A stretch of 64,000 nt of DNA, taken from the NCBI RefSeq assembly GCF_002067135.1, contig NZ_CP020105.1, positions 4,340,001 through 4,404,000 of the forward strand. Reading direction: 5' to 3'. Below the pieces are notes generated by a model. The model was not told the origin of the DNA. It worked only from the letters and a program-made list of their open reading frames with translations, and did no database searches. Below are positions 36,008 through 45,529 of this stretch, in pieces. This DNA comes from Spirosoma rigui. Its GTDB lineage: Bacteria; Bacteroidota; Bacteroidia; Cytophagales; Spirosomataceae. Made by a program: the position numbers and the translations under genes. Each line of letters opens with the position of its first letter. Position 1 is the first letter of the stretch.

Positions 36008-36936
36008 ACCAGCCGCCCCTGATCTCCCTCATCACGGTCAATTACAACCAGGCGGTGGTAACCTGCGATATGCTGGAGTCGACGCGTTTGCTGACCTACC
36101 CCCGGTACGAAATTATTGTGGTCGATAACGGCTCGGTGGAGGACCCGACCGACCGCATCCGGCGGGGTAACTATCCCAACGTAACCGTTGTGGTCAGCCC
36201 CGAAAATCTCGGTTTTTCGGGCGGCAATAATTTGGGAATCAGCCACGCGCGGGGCGACTATTTCTTCCTGCTCAACAATGATACGTTTGTCACCCCCAAC
36301 CTGCTGGAACTGCTGCTGGAGCCTTTCAGCCAGAACCCTGCGGTGGGAGTCACCTGCCCGAAGATCCGGTTCCACGACCAGCCAACGATCATCCAGTATG
36401 CCGGCTACCGGCCGCTGAACGAATACACCGGACAGACCTGGGCGGTGGGGCTGATGGAGCCTGATCAGGGACAGCATGACCAGTCGGGACCGACCTTTTT
36501 TGCGCATGGGGCCGCCATGATGGTGAGCCGTACAGTGCTGGAACGCGCCGGAACGCTGGACGACAGTTTCTTTCTGTACTACGAAGAACTGGACTGGTCG
36601 GCGCGGATTCGGCGGGCCGGTTTTCAGATCTACTACCGGGCCGAGGCCCTGATTTACCACCGGGAGTCGATGAGTGTGGGCAAGGCCAACGCCATGAAGG
36701 TTTACTACCACACCCGCAACCGGCTGTGGTTCATGCGCCGGAACGTTGAGGGGTTCCCGCTGTTCGTGTTTTGCGTGTATTTTTTTGGCATGGCCCTTCC
36801 CAAAGCCATCCTGACCTATACACTGCCCTGGCAGCCGGCCTACCTCAAAGCGGTGAAGGACGCAGTGGTCTGGAATCTGACCCACGCCACCCAACAACCT
36901 ACATCCGCCGTGCAGCCACTGGCTATGGCGGCTTAA
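35986..36936 (+). CDS. GT2 family glycosyltransferase (rhamnosyltransferase-like)
   Basis: This 316-residue GT-A protein opens LISLITVNYNQ, then IIVVDNGS, LGFSGGNNLG and LLNNDTFV, which contain the nucleotide-sugar Asp residues of the WcaA/RfbN-like GT2 branch. A C-terminal region about 250-290 is hydrophobic. It would add one sugar to the lipid-linked repeat on the cytosolic side. I chose ATG 35986 because the preceding frame is only the shadow of the sugar transferase; this gives a 22-base overlap. The paralogue at 54274 is similar across its whole length. Confidence 0.9.
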   Translation: MAEGKRINQPPLISLITVNYNQAVVTCDMLESTRLLTYPRYEIIVVDNGSVEDPTDRIRRGNYPNVTVVVSPENLGFSGGNNLGISHARGDYFFLLNNDTFVTPNLLELLLEPFSQNPAVGVTCPKIRFHDQPTIIQYAGYRPLNEYTGQTWAVGLMEPDQGQHDQSGPTFFAHGAAMMVSRTVLERAGTLDDSFFLYYEELDWSARIRRAGFQIYYRAEALIYHRESMSVGKANAMKVYYHTRNRLWFMRRNVEGFPLFVFCVYFFGMALPKAILTYTLPWQPAYLKAVKDAVVWNLTHATQQPTSAVQPLAMAA

Positions 36937-36960
36937 CTCATCCGTAACGACGCTCAGCGC

Positions 36961-38154
36961 ATGGAACTACTTTTACTCATTACGCTTGCCCTTGTTGTGT
37001 ATACCTACCTCGGCTATGGGGTTGTGGTGTGGGCGCTGATCAAGCTACGACCCAAACGCCCGTCGGTACGGGACACGCCGGACGATTTTTTCCCCGCCGT
37101 AACCCTTATTGTGCCGGCCTATAACGAGCTAAGCTGCCTGCCCGCTAAAGTAGCCAACTCACTGGAGCAACACTACCCGGCCGGTCAGATCCAGTTCCTG
37201 TTTGTCACCGAAGGCTCCAACGACGGCTCGGACGACTACCTGAAATCGGTTTCTCCCGACCGGATCAGCGTACTCGGCGGCAGCGAACGCCACGGAAAAG
37301 TAGCGGCCATGAACCGGGCCATGCAGCAGGTAAAAACACCCATCGTCATCTTTACCGACGCCAACACCCAGCTGAACCTCGACGCCGTCCGGAACATTGT
37401 CCGGCATTTCCGGGACCCCGAAGTGGGGGCCGTAGCGGGCGAGAAACGTATCCAGACCACCGACAGTGAACTGGCAGCGGGCTCGGGCGAAGGGCTGTAC
37501 TGGAAGTACGAGTCGCAGCTGAAGCGGTGGGATGCCGAACTGCATACCATTGTGGGAGCCGCCGGGGAGCTCTTCGCCGTTCGGACGGAGTTGTACGAAC
37601 CCGTATCGACGGATACCATCCTCGACGATTTCATGATCTCCCTGCTCATTGCCGGTCGCGGGTACCGCGTGGCCTACGAGCCGGACGCCTACGCACTCGA
37701 ACGGCCCTCCTTCTCAATCATCGACGAGCAGAAGCGTAAGATCCGGATTGCCGCCGGCGGGTTCCAGTCTATGGCCCGGCTCACGCACCTGCTCAATCCG
37801 TTCCGCTACGGCTGGCTCACGTTTGAATACGTATCGCACCGGCTGATGCGGTGGGCCGTTACGCCCATTTGCCTGCCCCTGATCCTGCTCCTGAACGCGG
37901 CCCTGGTGCTGCGGGGCGGGGCGCATCCGGTCTGGTCGCTGCTGCTGCTGGCGCAGGTTCTTTTTTACGGCGCGGCCCTGCTGGGTTACGAACTCGAAAA
38001 GCGGCAGCTGCGCTGGAAGCCAACATTCGTGCCGTTCTACTTCACGTTCATGAACGTGTGTGCACTGGCGGGCCTGGTGCGCTACCTGCGGGGCAACCAG
38101 TCGGGTACCTGGGAGAAAGTACGCCGGGCCGATACGGTTGACGCCCTTACGTAA
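36961..38154 (+). CDS. GT2 family glycosyltransferase, membrane-associated
   Basis: The 397-residue enzyme has an N-terminal membrane helix (about 2-24), a GT-A domain with LIVPAYNE, FVTEGSNDGS, FTDANTQ (acidic nucleotide-sugar/metal motif) and a late motif DDFMISL, followed by a KIRIAAGG stretch and three hydrophobic segments near residues 300-380. This resembles cellulose synthase-like or IcaA-like GT2 enzymes, although no QxxRW is seen, so it may add a single residue or a short run. It is 24 bases downstream of the preceding GT2. Confidence 0.86.
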   Translation: MELLLLITLALVVYTYLGYGVVVWALIKLRPKRPSVRDTPDDFFPAVTLIVPAYNELSCLPAKVANSLEQHYPAGQIQFLFVTEGSNDGSDDYLKSVSPDRISVLGGSERHGKVAAMNRAMQQVKTPIVIFTDANTQLNLDAVRNIVRHFRDPEVGAVAGEKRIQTTDSELAAGSGEGLYWKYESQLKRWDAELHTIVGAAGELFAVRTELYEPVSTDTILDDFMISLLIAGRGYRVAYEPDAYALERPSFSIIDEQKRKIRIAAGGFQSMARLTHLLNPFRYGWLTFEYVSHRLMRWAVTPICLPLILLLNAALVLRGGAHPVWSLLLLAQVLFYGAALLGYELEKRQLRWKPTFVPFYFTFMNVCALAGLVRYLRGNQSGTWEKVRRADTVDALT

Positions 38155-38196
38155 CTGATTTACGGTCATTTTCCTTTTCCGCGACACTAATCAGCC

Positions 38197-39696
38197 ATGG
38201 CTACCTCCGCTTTTTCCCTGAACAGATCTCCGTCACCAACGCTCTTCTGGCTATATAGTCTGCTGGGCGGACTGTATACCGTGGGTGCGGGTTTTCTGAT
38301 CAGTAAGCTGGGACCGGTAGCCGCCATTCTGGCCATTGTCGGGCCCATCGGTCTGGCACTCGCCGTTGGCGTCTTGCTGGAGCCGCGTTTCGGGCTGCTG
38401 CTGTACGTTCAGCTGAGTTTCATTGTGGGTTTTGCCCGGTTTATCCCGGCCGAAATTCCGTTCGGGCTGCTGGTCGATGGTCTGCTGGCGCTGACGTTGC
38501 TGAGTACCTTCCTGAACGGGCAGCGAATGGCGTGGCACCGGATGCGGAGCCTGGCCTTCGCCCTGATCGCGATCTGGTTTCTTTACACGGTCATCGAGCT
38601 TATCAATCCCGAAGCACCGTATCGGCCGGCCTGGTTCTTTCACGTCCGCCCCTTTTCCCTGCACTGGTTTCAGGTAGCCTGCATCGTCCTGGTTGCACCC
38701 ATCACCCGAAACGACATCCGTATTCTGGTCAACACCTGGCTGTTCTGGTCATTTCTGGCCGCGCTCTGGGCCTACAAGCAGCAGTACATTGGCCTCACGA
38801 CCGCCGAATGGCGCTGGCTGATCGAAGGGGGTAATGCCAAAACGCACCTCCTGTTCGACAAGCTGCGCTGTTTCTCTTTTTATTCCGACGCAGCCCAGTT
38901 CGGGGCCGAGATGGCGGGGGTTACCCTGGTATCGGTCATCCGGGTTTTCGAAGAGAAAAAACTGAATCGCAAACTATTTTTTCTGGCGCTGGGTCTGGTT
39001 TTCTTCTGGGGCTACGCGCTGTCGGGTACCCGATCGGCGCTGTTTGTGCTGCTGGCGGGCTTCCCGTTTTACCTGCTTTTGAAACGCGACATTCCCAAAC
39101 TGCTGATCGGGATGGCGGTGGCGACGCCCCTGTTCCTGCTGCTGATGTTTACCAGCGTGGGCAGTTCCAACTACGAGGTGCAGCGAATGCGATCGGCGCT
39201 GACGCCCATGAACGACCCCTCCTTTATCCTGCGGCTGCAAAACCAGGAACGGCTCAAGACCTACCTGAAAGACCTGCCATTTGGCGCGGGCATCGGCACG
39301 TCGACGGACATGGGTGCCCGCTTTTCGCCCTGGCACTGGGCCGCCCAGATCCCACCCGACAGCTGGTACGTCGAGCTCTGGATCGAGACGGGCCGGGTGG
39401 GTGTCAGCCTGTACATTCTCATGCTCCTTGGCCTCGTAGGTATTGGCATTTACCGGGTCTGGCAACTCAGGGACCCGTGGCTGGTCAAGGTCATGTACGC
39501 CTTTCTGGCCGAGTTTGTCGGCATTGCCCTGATGGGATACTCCAACCCGGTATTGGGTCAGTTCCCCACCAACAGCGTCGTGTTCATCAGCACCCTGCTC
39601 GTAGCTACCTGCTACCGCTGGGATACCCATACATCCGATTACCCCATTCATTCCACTAGCTCAACCGGCCTTACTTCCCAGCGACAACCATTATGA
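38197..39696 (+). CDS. O-antigen ligase/polymerase-like (Wzy) membrane protein
   Basis: The 499-residue protein has about ten to twelve membrane helices and a large extracytoplasmic loop (about 330-400), as in the Wzy/WaaL (PF04932) superfamily. It contains the motif FSFYSDAAQFGAEM and GTRSALFVLLAGFPFYLLLKR. It would polymerise undecaprenyl-linked repeat units on the periplasmic side, or ligate them. It shares these segments with the paralogue at 57642. The ATGA overlap with the next gene suggests tight co-translation. Confidence 0.85.
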   Translation: MATSAFSLNRSPSPTLFWLYSLLGGLYTVGAGFLISKLGPVAAILAIVGPIGLALAVGVLLEPRFGLLLYVQLSFIVGFARFIPAEIPFGLLVDGLLALTLLSTFLNGQRMAWHRMRSLAFALIAIWFLYTVIELINPEAPYRPAWFFHVRPFSLHWFQVACIVLVAPITRNDIRILVNTWLFWSFLAALWAYKQQYIGLTTAEWRWLIEGGNAKTHLLFDKLRCFSFYSDAAQFGAEMAGVTLVSVIRVFEEKKLNRKLFFLALGLVFFWGYALSGTRSALFVLLAGFPFYLLLKRDIPKLLIGMAVATPLFLLLMFTSVGSSNYEVQRMRSALTPMNDPSFILRLQNQERLKTYLKDLPFGAGIGTSTDMGARFSPWHWAAQIPPDSWYVELWIETGRVGVSLYILMLLGLVGIGIYRVWQLRDPWLVKVMYAFLAEFVGIALMGYSNPVLGQFPTNSVVFISTLLVATCYRWDTHTSDYPIHSTSSTGLTSQRQPL

Positions 39697-40904
39697 AACA
39701 ATTTGACAGTATTATCTGCATCGCTCAGACGTCCTGGAAAGGTGATTTTCAGAAGGCCGCCGTGCAGCTCATGACGGCCCTCTCGGCCCGTCATCGGGTA
39801 CTATTTGTCGACTATCTCTATACGCTTAAAGATGTAGCGCAGGGACTGACCGGACGCAAGGACGTTCCGGTGCGGGATGTGATGCACCTGACCAATCCGC
39901 TCACCCAGCTGCCTACCGAGGGTGATGGGGAACTGTATGTCTGGACGCCCCCCGTTATGCTGCCGCTCAACTGGCTGTCGGCAAAACCGCACGACCAGCT
40001 GCTGTCGCAGAACACCAACCGGCTCATCCGCAGCCTGCGCCGGGTCATGCACGAGTTGGGCATGCACCGCCCGCTGATCGTCAATGGCTTCCACCCGGTC
40101 ATTGGCCTGCCCCTGCTGGGCAAGCTCAACGAGTGCGCCACGATCTATTACTGCTTCGACGAGATCACGACGGCCGGCCACTGGATGAGCCGTCACGGCA
40201 ATCGCTACGAAGACGCTTTTCTCCGCCGGGTCGATGCCGTCGTCACTACGTCCGAAACCCTGCGCGACGCGAAATCAGTAGCGCAGCCCCGTACCTTCTG
40301 CGTGAAGAACGGCGTCAACTTCGACCTGTTCAACCAGGCCCGGCTGCTGGCTGAACGGTATCCCCCCCGCCGTCCCGTGGTTGGCTACCTCGGGTCGGCC
40401 GACAACCGGGTCGACCTCGACATTATGGAGTACTGTTCGCGCACCATGCCCGACGTGGAGTTTCAGTTCATCGGCGAAGTGCACGACCCAACCATTACCA
40501 GCCGGTTGGGTCACATTCCCAACGTTACGTTCATTCCGCCCCACCAGCCTGCCGATTTGCCACCGCTGCTGGCCAAGCTGACCGTGGGAATCATTCCGTT
40601 CGTGTGTAATGAGCATACCTACACTATTTATCCCCTGAAGATCAACGAATACCTGGCCGCCGGGTTGCCGGTCGTTTCCACGCCTTTTTCCCGGCTGGAC
40701 GACTTCTCGGGCGTGATCGAGCTGGCCGATACGCCGGAACGCTTTGCCCAGGCATTACGCCGGGCCCTCGCCGATTGGGATGCCGAACGGGTTCAGCAGC
40801 GGGTGGCCCTGGCGCAGGGTAACACCTGGGAGCAGCGGGCCGTCGAGTTTGAAGCCGCTATCCAGCGCGTCCCGAAAGCCTGGCGACAGGAACAGCCCGT
40901 TTGA
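39693..40904 (+). CDS. GT-B fold glycosyltransferase
   Basis: The 403-residue protein lacks membrane helices. It looks like the two-lobed GT-B fold: an N-terminal lobe with HRVLFVDYLYTL, the middle CATIYYCFDE and AVVTTSETLRD stretches, and a C-terminal lobe with INEYLAAGLPVVSTPFS, the usual nucleotide-sugar-binding region. It would add a sugar during EPS repeat assembly. The partial gene at 63615 (module B) begins in a similar way (VLYVNPP). The sugar cannot be told from the sequence. Confidence 0.82.
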   Translation: MKQFDSIICIAQTSWKGDFQKAAVQLMTALSARHRVLFVDYLYTLKDVAQGLTGRKDVPVRDVMHLTNPLTQLPTEGDGELYVWTPPVMLPLNWLSAKPHDQLLSQNTNRLIRSLRRVMHELGMHRPLIVNGFHPVIGLPLLGKLNECATIYYCFDEITTAGHWMSRHGNRYEDAFLRRVDAVVTTSETLRDAKSVAQPRTFCVKNGVNFDLFNQARLLAERYPPRRPVVGYLGSADNRVDLDIMEYCSRTMPDVEFQFIGEVHDPTITSRLGHIPNVTFIPPHQPADLPPLLAKLTVGIIPFVCNEHTYTIYPLKINEYLAAGLPVVSTPFSRLDDFSGVIELADTPERFAQALRRALADWDAERVQQRVALAQGNTWEQRAVEFEAAIQRVPKAWRQEQPV

Positions 40905-40993
40905 CCCACTCGCCTACCTGACACCATGCCGGCCCTGCCCACACCTACTACCTGACTGTACTGAACTGCTACCGCGCTATATCTAATCTATCG

Positions 40994-41854
40994 ATGGTCA
41001 TATATACTAGTAATATCAATAATACACCCCGGTGGGTGGCCCGACTCAGCCACCCGTTCAGGTATACCCTACCCGTAGCGGTGGGCCTGACCCTACTGAT
41101 CGGAACGCAGCCGGCGGCCCACGGGCAAGCCACGCTGAAACAAACTTCAGCGACACCAGCCGCTCCGTCCGTCACCTCGGGTATGCCCGTCGACAGCATG
41201 ACGTTCGATTTTAACAAAGACATTGCTGTCCAGCTAATTCCCTTCGAAGAGATGTATAAACTGGCGCTCGCCTATTCGTCGTCGGTGCGGTTTGAAGGGG
41301 CGGTATCGGCGGGGCAGCAGGCGGCTCTGCAGCTATCCAAATTACAGGTCCTGCAGAACATGACAGGTTACGCCAACTACTCGACGGGAAACCAGGCCAT
41401 CCTGTCGACCGGAACGGGGGTCAACGACCAGCTGGGGCAGATCTCCAACGGCTACCGGGCGGGGGTCAACGTGGCCATCAGCATCCACGACCTGTTCGGG
41501 CGTTCCCAGCAGATCCGGCTGGCCAGGGCCAACTACGAAGCCACCAAGGAACGGCAGCGCACCGCCGAGCAGCTCCTTAAACGCGATCTCTTCAACCAGT
41601 ATCAGGACCTGATTCTGGCGCAGCGGGTTTTGCAGATCCGGCTCCGCGACGACCAGGCCTCGCTGGCAGCCTTCCGCATCGCCGAAGTTGAACTGCAGAA
41701 AGGGAAAATTGTGCCCGAAACACACGCGTTCAACAGCAACCGTTACGCCGAAACCCGTACCACCGTGGAGCAGGCAAAGACCGCTTTTATCAAAAGTATT
41801 TACGCCCTTGAACTGCTGGTTGGGGTTCCTATTCATCAACTGAAACGCCAATAG
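40994..41854 (+). CDS. Half-length TolC-like outer membrane protein
   Basis: The 286-residue product has a long basic N-terminus and hydrophobic segment (about residues 24-46) that acts as signal peptide or anchor. The rest has the coiled-coil and strand pattern of one OEP/TolC repeat (long helices about 160-240; strand-like YANYSTGNQA region). Full TolC proteins have two such repeats and about 450 residues, so this is half-sized. It stands directly before the Wzz-like gene (4-base gap), suggesting that a homo-oligomer forms an outer membrane or periplasmic channel for the polymer. The same pair exists at 62674/60462. Confidence 0.8.
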   Translation: MVIYTSNINNTPRWVARLSHPFRYTLPVAVGLTLLIGTQPAAHGQATLKQTSATPAAPSVTSGMPVDSMTFDFNKDIAVQLIPFEEMYKLALAYSSSVRFEGAVSAGQQAALQLSKLQVLQNMTGYANYSTGNQAILSTGTGVNDQLGQISNGYRAGVNVAISIHDLFGRSQQIRLARANYEATKERQRTAEQLLKRDLFNQYQDLILAQRVLQIRLRDDQASLAAFRIAEVELQKGKIVPETHAFNSNRYAETRTTVEQAKTAFIKSIYALELLVGVPIHQLKRQ

Positions 41855-41858
41855 CCAT

Positions 41859-44096
41859 ATGACACTCCAGGGACTTGGGCGGCTTTTGAAGCAGCACCTC
41901 ATTTGGTTCATCGTGTTCCCCTGCCTCGCAGCCGGAACCGTCTTTTACTTCATGCGGAACGAAACCAAGGTCTACAAGACCAGGGCTACGCTCTACACCG
42001 GTTTTACTTCGGGCTACTCGCTACGGTCGGCCGAAGAAAATTTTCACGTCGACTACTCCGCCGTCAGCAATGCGTTCGACAACATTCTGACAACGCTCAA
42101 CTCCAACCAGACCCTCTATCACGTTGGTCTGAACCTGCTGAGCCAGCATCTCTACCTCACCAACCCTACCCCGCAGCAGTTGTCGGCCGGTAGTTTCAAG
42201 CGGCTCCAGCAGGCCATTCCGGCCCCGCTCTGGCAGTCCCTGACGAAGGGCGGCAACGTAGCAGCCACGCGCGTTCAGCTCGACAGCCTGGCGCGGAGCG
42301 AAACCGATAACCCCGTTCGGCGACTGGTGATGTCGCCCAGTTCCTACTACTCGGCCGATTACATCGGAAAAATGCTGAAGGCCACCCGCAAGAGTTCCAG
42401 CGATATGCTCGATCTGGAGTATGAAACGGGCGACCCGGCCGTGGCGCAGCAAACGCTGAAACTGGCCATCGAAGAACTGAACGAGCGCTACGTTGCCTTG
42501 AAACGGGGCGAAACGAACCCCGTCGTGACCTACTACGAGAACAAAGCCAAGGACGCCAAGAAGCAACTCGATAATGCCGAGGCCAAACTCCGGGCGTTCA
42601 ACGTACAGCACAACGTCCTCAACTTTGAAGACGAACTGAAAACCCGGTCTGCCACCCGCGAAGCCCTCGTAGCCGAGTACAACACCGAAGTGATGCGCAA
42701 CCGGGCGGCCAAAGCCGCTATGAACGCCCTTAACCAACGCATGGCGGGTGGTTCGAATCTGCTGAAGATCAACACTGCCCTGACCGACAAGCAGGCGGAA
42801 CTGACCGCGGCCGAAGCGCAGCTGATCAACGCCCGCACCAACGGCCAGCCCCAGGCCGCCCTCGACCGCTACCAGGAGAAGATCAACCAGGCTTCGGCCG
42901 AGCTGAAGCAAATTGCCCAGAACTACTTTGCCGCCGACAATACCGCCGAGTCGGTACCCAAGCTGAAGCTGGTGAACGAATGGCTGGGCAAAGTACTGGA
43001 GTTTGAAGAGTCGGGAGCGCGGATGGATGTGGTCAAAAAACGGCTGGACGATTACCAGGCTGAGTCGACCACGTTTACTCCCCTCGAATCGGAGCAGCGG
43101 CAGCTGACCCGCGACATGACCGTTGCTGAAAAAGAATACCTGAGCCTGGTGCAGTCGCTGAACCAGGCCAACACCCACCGGCAGGATATCACCATCGACG
43201 GGTCGATGTCGGTGCTGGACCCGCCCGCCTTTCCGTTCGATCCCCAAACGCCCAAGCGGTGGCTTTTCACCGCCATTGGTGCCGCTGCCGGGCTGGTTAT
43301 CGCCCTGCTGCTGGCCGCGCTGCGCTTCTGGGCCGACAAGCGTATCAACTCCCTGGAAGAAGCCGAACGACGCATTGGCAGCCCGGTTACGGCGGTTATG
43401 CCGACGGTGAAAAAGTTTGCGCCCAACTCCAAAGCGAGTCGGGCCGCAGTCAGCATGTTTGAACAGCTGAGCAACGCCATCAACATCGACATCGAGCAAC
43501 AGCAGAACCCCGTTCATCCGCCCCTGATCACGTTGTTCAGCATGCGGGCGAAACAGGGCAAAACCTGGTTTGCCCACGCGCTGGTGCGGCTCTACGCCGA
43601 GTCGGGCCAGCGAGTTGCCTACTGTTTTCCCCGCCTGACGGAGATCGATCAGCCATTCGAGCAGGACGGCATTCACTTCTTCCCCTACGACCTCCATCCG
43701 AACTTCATGAACGTCCGGGAACCGGAAGACCTCCTGGCTGGCAGCAACGCGATGCGGCCGGGGGCGTTCGACAAGATCATTCTGGAACTGCCCCCGCTGG
43801 TGGGCAGCCCCATTCCGCTGCACCTGGTAGCCCGCTCGGCCGTGTCGCTCATGATCCTGACCGTTCACACCATCTGGGGTCGCCGGGATAAGCAGTTGTT
43901 CAATCTATACAGCCAGGCCGCGAAGAGACCGGTGCTGGTTGCCCTCAACAAGGCCGACGAAAACGAAGCCGATGCCCCCACCCTGGGCGATATCCAGCAG
44001 GGTATGCTCCGGACCCGGCGTTTTGCCGAACCCAACGAGGTTGTACCGCGCACGACGCCCACCCCTGAACCCGCCCTTGACAAACAAACCAAATGA
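41859..44096 (+). CDS. Wzz/GNVR chain-length protein with pseudo BY-kinase domain
   Basis: The 745-residue polysaccharide co-polymerase has two membrane helices (about 16-36 and 470-492) flanking a large periplasmic coiled-coil domain (about 210-450) and a GNVR-like region before the second helix. The cytosolic part (about 500-745) resembles the BY-kinase ATPase but keeps only a weak P-loop (QGKTW, Lys568), has ELPPL instead of the usual DTPP Walker A' motif, and lacks a C-terminal tyrosine cluster, so autophosphorylation is unlikely. It would set chain length and couple Wzy to export. The start of the flippase gene overlaps the stop by 4 bases. Confidence 0.88.
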   Translation: MTLQGLGRLLKQHLIWFIVFPCLAAGTVFYFMRNETKVYKTRATLYTGFTSGYSLRSAEENFHVDYSAVSNAFDNILTTLNSNQTLYHVGLNLLSQHLYLTNPTPQQLSAGSFKRLQQAIPAPLWQSLTKGGNVAATRVQLDSLARSETDNPVRRLVMSPSSYYSADYIGKMLKATRKSSSDMLDLEYETGDPAVAQQTLKLAIEELNERYVALKRGETNPVVTYYENKAKDAKKQLDNAEAKLRAFNVQHNVLNFEDELKTRSATREALVAEYNTEVMRNRAAKAAMNALNQRMAGGSNLLKINTALTDKQAELTAAEAQLINARTNGQPQAALDRYQEKINQASAELKQIAQNYFAADNTAESVPKLKLVNEWLGKVLEFEESGARMDVVKKRLDDYQAESTTFTPLESEQRQLTRDMTVAEKEYLSLVQSLNQANTHRQDITIDGSMSVLDPPAFPFDPQTPKRWLFTAIGAAAGLVIALLLAALRFWADKRINSLEEAERRIGSPVTAVMPTVKKFAPNSKASRAAVSMFEQLSNAINIDIEQQQNPVHPPLITLFSMRAKQGKTWFAHALVRLYAESGQRVAYCFPRLTEIDQPFEQDGIHFFPYDLHPNFMNVREPEDLLAGSNAMRPGAFDKIILELPPLVGSPIPLHLVARSAVSLMILTVHTIWGRRDKQLFNLYSQAAKRPVLVALNKADENEADAPTLGDIQQGMLRTRRFAEPNEVVPRTTPTPEPALDKQTK

Positions 44097-45529
44097 GCCA
44101 TAAGCAAGAGGCCATTAGCGGTGGCAAGTGGATGAGTGCCTCAACGGCCATCTCCACCGTGCTCCAGTTCGGGCAGGTAGCCATCCTGGCCCGGCTGCTG
44201 GAACCGTCGGTGTTTGGCATCGTGAGCGTCAGTACGCTCATGATCGCCTTTTTCAATATTTTCGCAAACCTGGGCTTTTCCAACTCCATCATTTACAAAC
44301 AGGAGGAAGACCGGCGGGTACTGTCGACGATTTACCTGCTCAACCTGATCCTGGGGCTGGTCATTGGCGTGGTCGTCTTTTTCAGCTGGCCGCTGGTAGT
44401 CGCCTACTATAAAGAACCCCGGCTGGAAGCGGTCATCAAACTGTCGTCGCTGTATTTCATCATCGTCTACGTGGGACAGATCTACCTGTTCCTGCTGCAG
44501 AAAGAGCTGCGGTTCAAATCCGTGGCCAGCATCGACATTACGGGGACGGTGGCGGGTACGATCGTTACGGTGCTGCTGGCCTATAATGGATTTGCCGAAC
44601 TGTCCCTTATCTACGGACAGCTGGCGCAGCAAACGGCCAAGTCGGTGTTGCAGATGATCTACGGGTCGAGCCTGTTTTCGCCTACCCTGACCTTCGACCT
44701 CAACCTGATCAAAGACCACCTGCGCTTCGGTCTGTACAACGTGGGCGACGGCATCGTTGGGTTTGTGCAGGCCAACTCCGACAATATTCTGGTGGGCGGT
44801 ATGCTGGGGGTGAAGCAGTTGGGCTACTACACGCTGGCGTCGCAGCTGGCCGTGTTTCCCATTGCCCGGCTCAGCCCCATTGTCCTGCAGGTAGCCTACC
44901 CCATTCTGGCGCGTCTCAAAGGCGACACCGGCGAACTCAAGAAGTCGTACCTGACGATCCTCGATCTGCTCAGCTACGTGAACCTGCCCCTGCTGGCGGG
45001 GCTGTTCATCACCGCCGACAGCGTTGTACCCCTCTTCTACGGGCCGGGCTGGGAGCCAACGATTGTGCTGATCCGAATCTTTGTTTTCGTCAGCATCTTC
45101 ACCTTCCTCGTCAACCCGCTATTTACGCTGGCCTTTTCCAAGGGAAAGCCCAAGCTGCTGTTTTACCTGAACCTGTTCACGCTGTTCGTCAAGATTCCGC
45201 TCGTGTATTTCTTCGCGCAGTACTGGGGGGTAGTGGGCATTGCATCGGCCTTTCTGGTGGCTACGGGGGCCAACCTGCTCGTCAATTTCCGCATCGTTCA
45301 TTCGCTCATTGGCCCGTTCCTGGGTGAGTTTTTCCGGAATATTCTTAAACCGGTGCTATTCTGCCTGCTCATGGTGGGGGCCATTGCCGTTTACAAATCC
45401 TACGCCGACACCATCAGTGTGCTGAACATAAGCGTCCAGATCGCGATGGGTGCCCTGATCTACGGCGGCCTGACCCTTCGCTACAAGTATCCGCTCACCG
45501 ACCTGAAATCCCTGCGTAAAGCCGTATGA
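44093..45529 (+). CDS. Wzx-type polysaccharide flippase
   Basis: This 478-residue protein has about 12-14 membrane helices and belongs to the MOP flippase superfamily (WzxC/polysaccharide biosynthesis branch). The N-terminal GGKWMSASTAISTVLQFGQ segment and the LGVKQLGYYTLASQLA stretch are typical. It would flip undecaprenyl-linked EPS repeats to the periplasm. It overlaps its neighbours on both sides by 4 bases (ATGA), so wzz, wzx and the next gene form a coupled set. The paralogue is at 59113. Confidence 0.9.
   Translation: MSHKQEAISGGKWMSASTAISTVLQFGQVAILARLLEPSVFGIVSVSTLMIAFFNIFANLGFSNSIIYKQEEDRRVLSTIYLLNLILGLVIGVVVFFSWPLVVAYYKEPRLEAVIKLSSLYFIIVYVGQIYLFLLQKELRFKSVASIDITGTVAGTIVTVLLAYNGFAELSLIYGQLAQQTAKSVLQMIYGSSLFSPTLTFDLNLIKDHLRFGLYNVGDGIVGFVQANSDNILVGGMLGVKQLGYYTLASQLAVFPIARLSPIVLQVAYPILARLKGDTGELKKSYLTILDLLSYVNLPLLAGLFITADSVVPLFYGPGWEPTIVLIRIFVFVSIFTFLVNPLFTLAFSKGKPKLLFYLNLFTLFVKIPLVYFFAQYWGVVGIASAFLVATGANLLVNFRIVHSLIGPFLGEFFRNILKPVLFCLLMVGAIAVYKSYADTISVLNISVQIAMGALIYGGLTLRYKYPLTDLKSLRKAV

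Noticed and set aside
42021-43868. 615-codon open frame on the minus strand opposite the module A Wzz gene
   Set aside because: It mirrors the codon periodicity of the real gene, has no recognisable domain, and its composition (Gly, Arg, Val, His-rich) is typical of an antisense shadow in GC-rich DNA.
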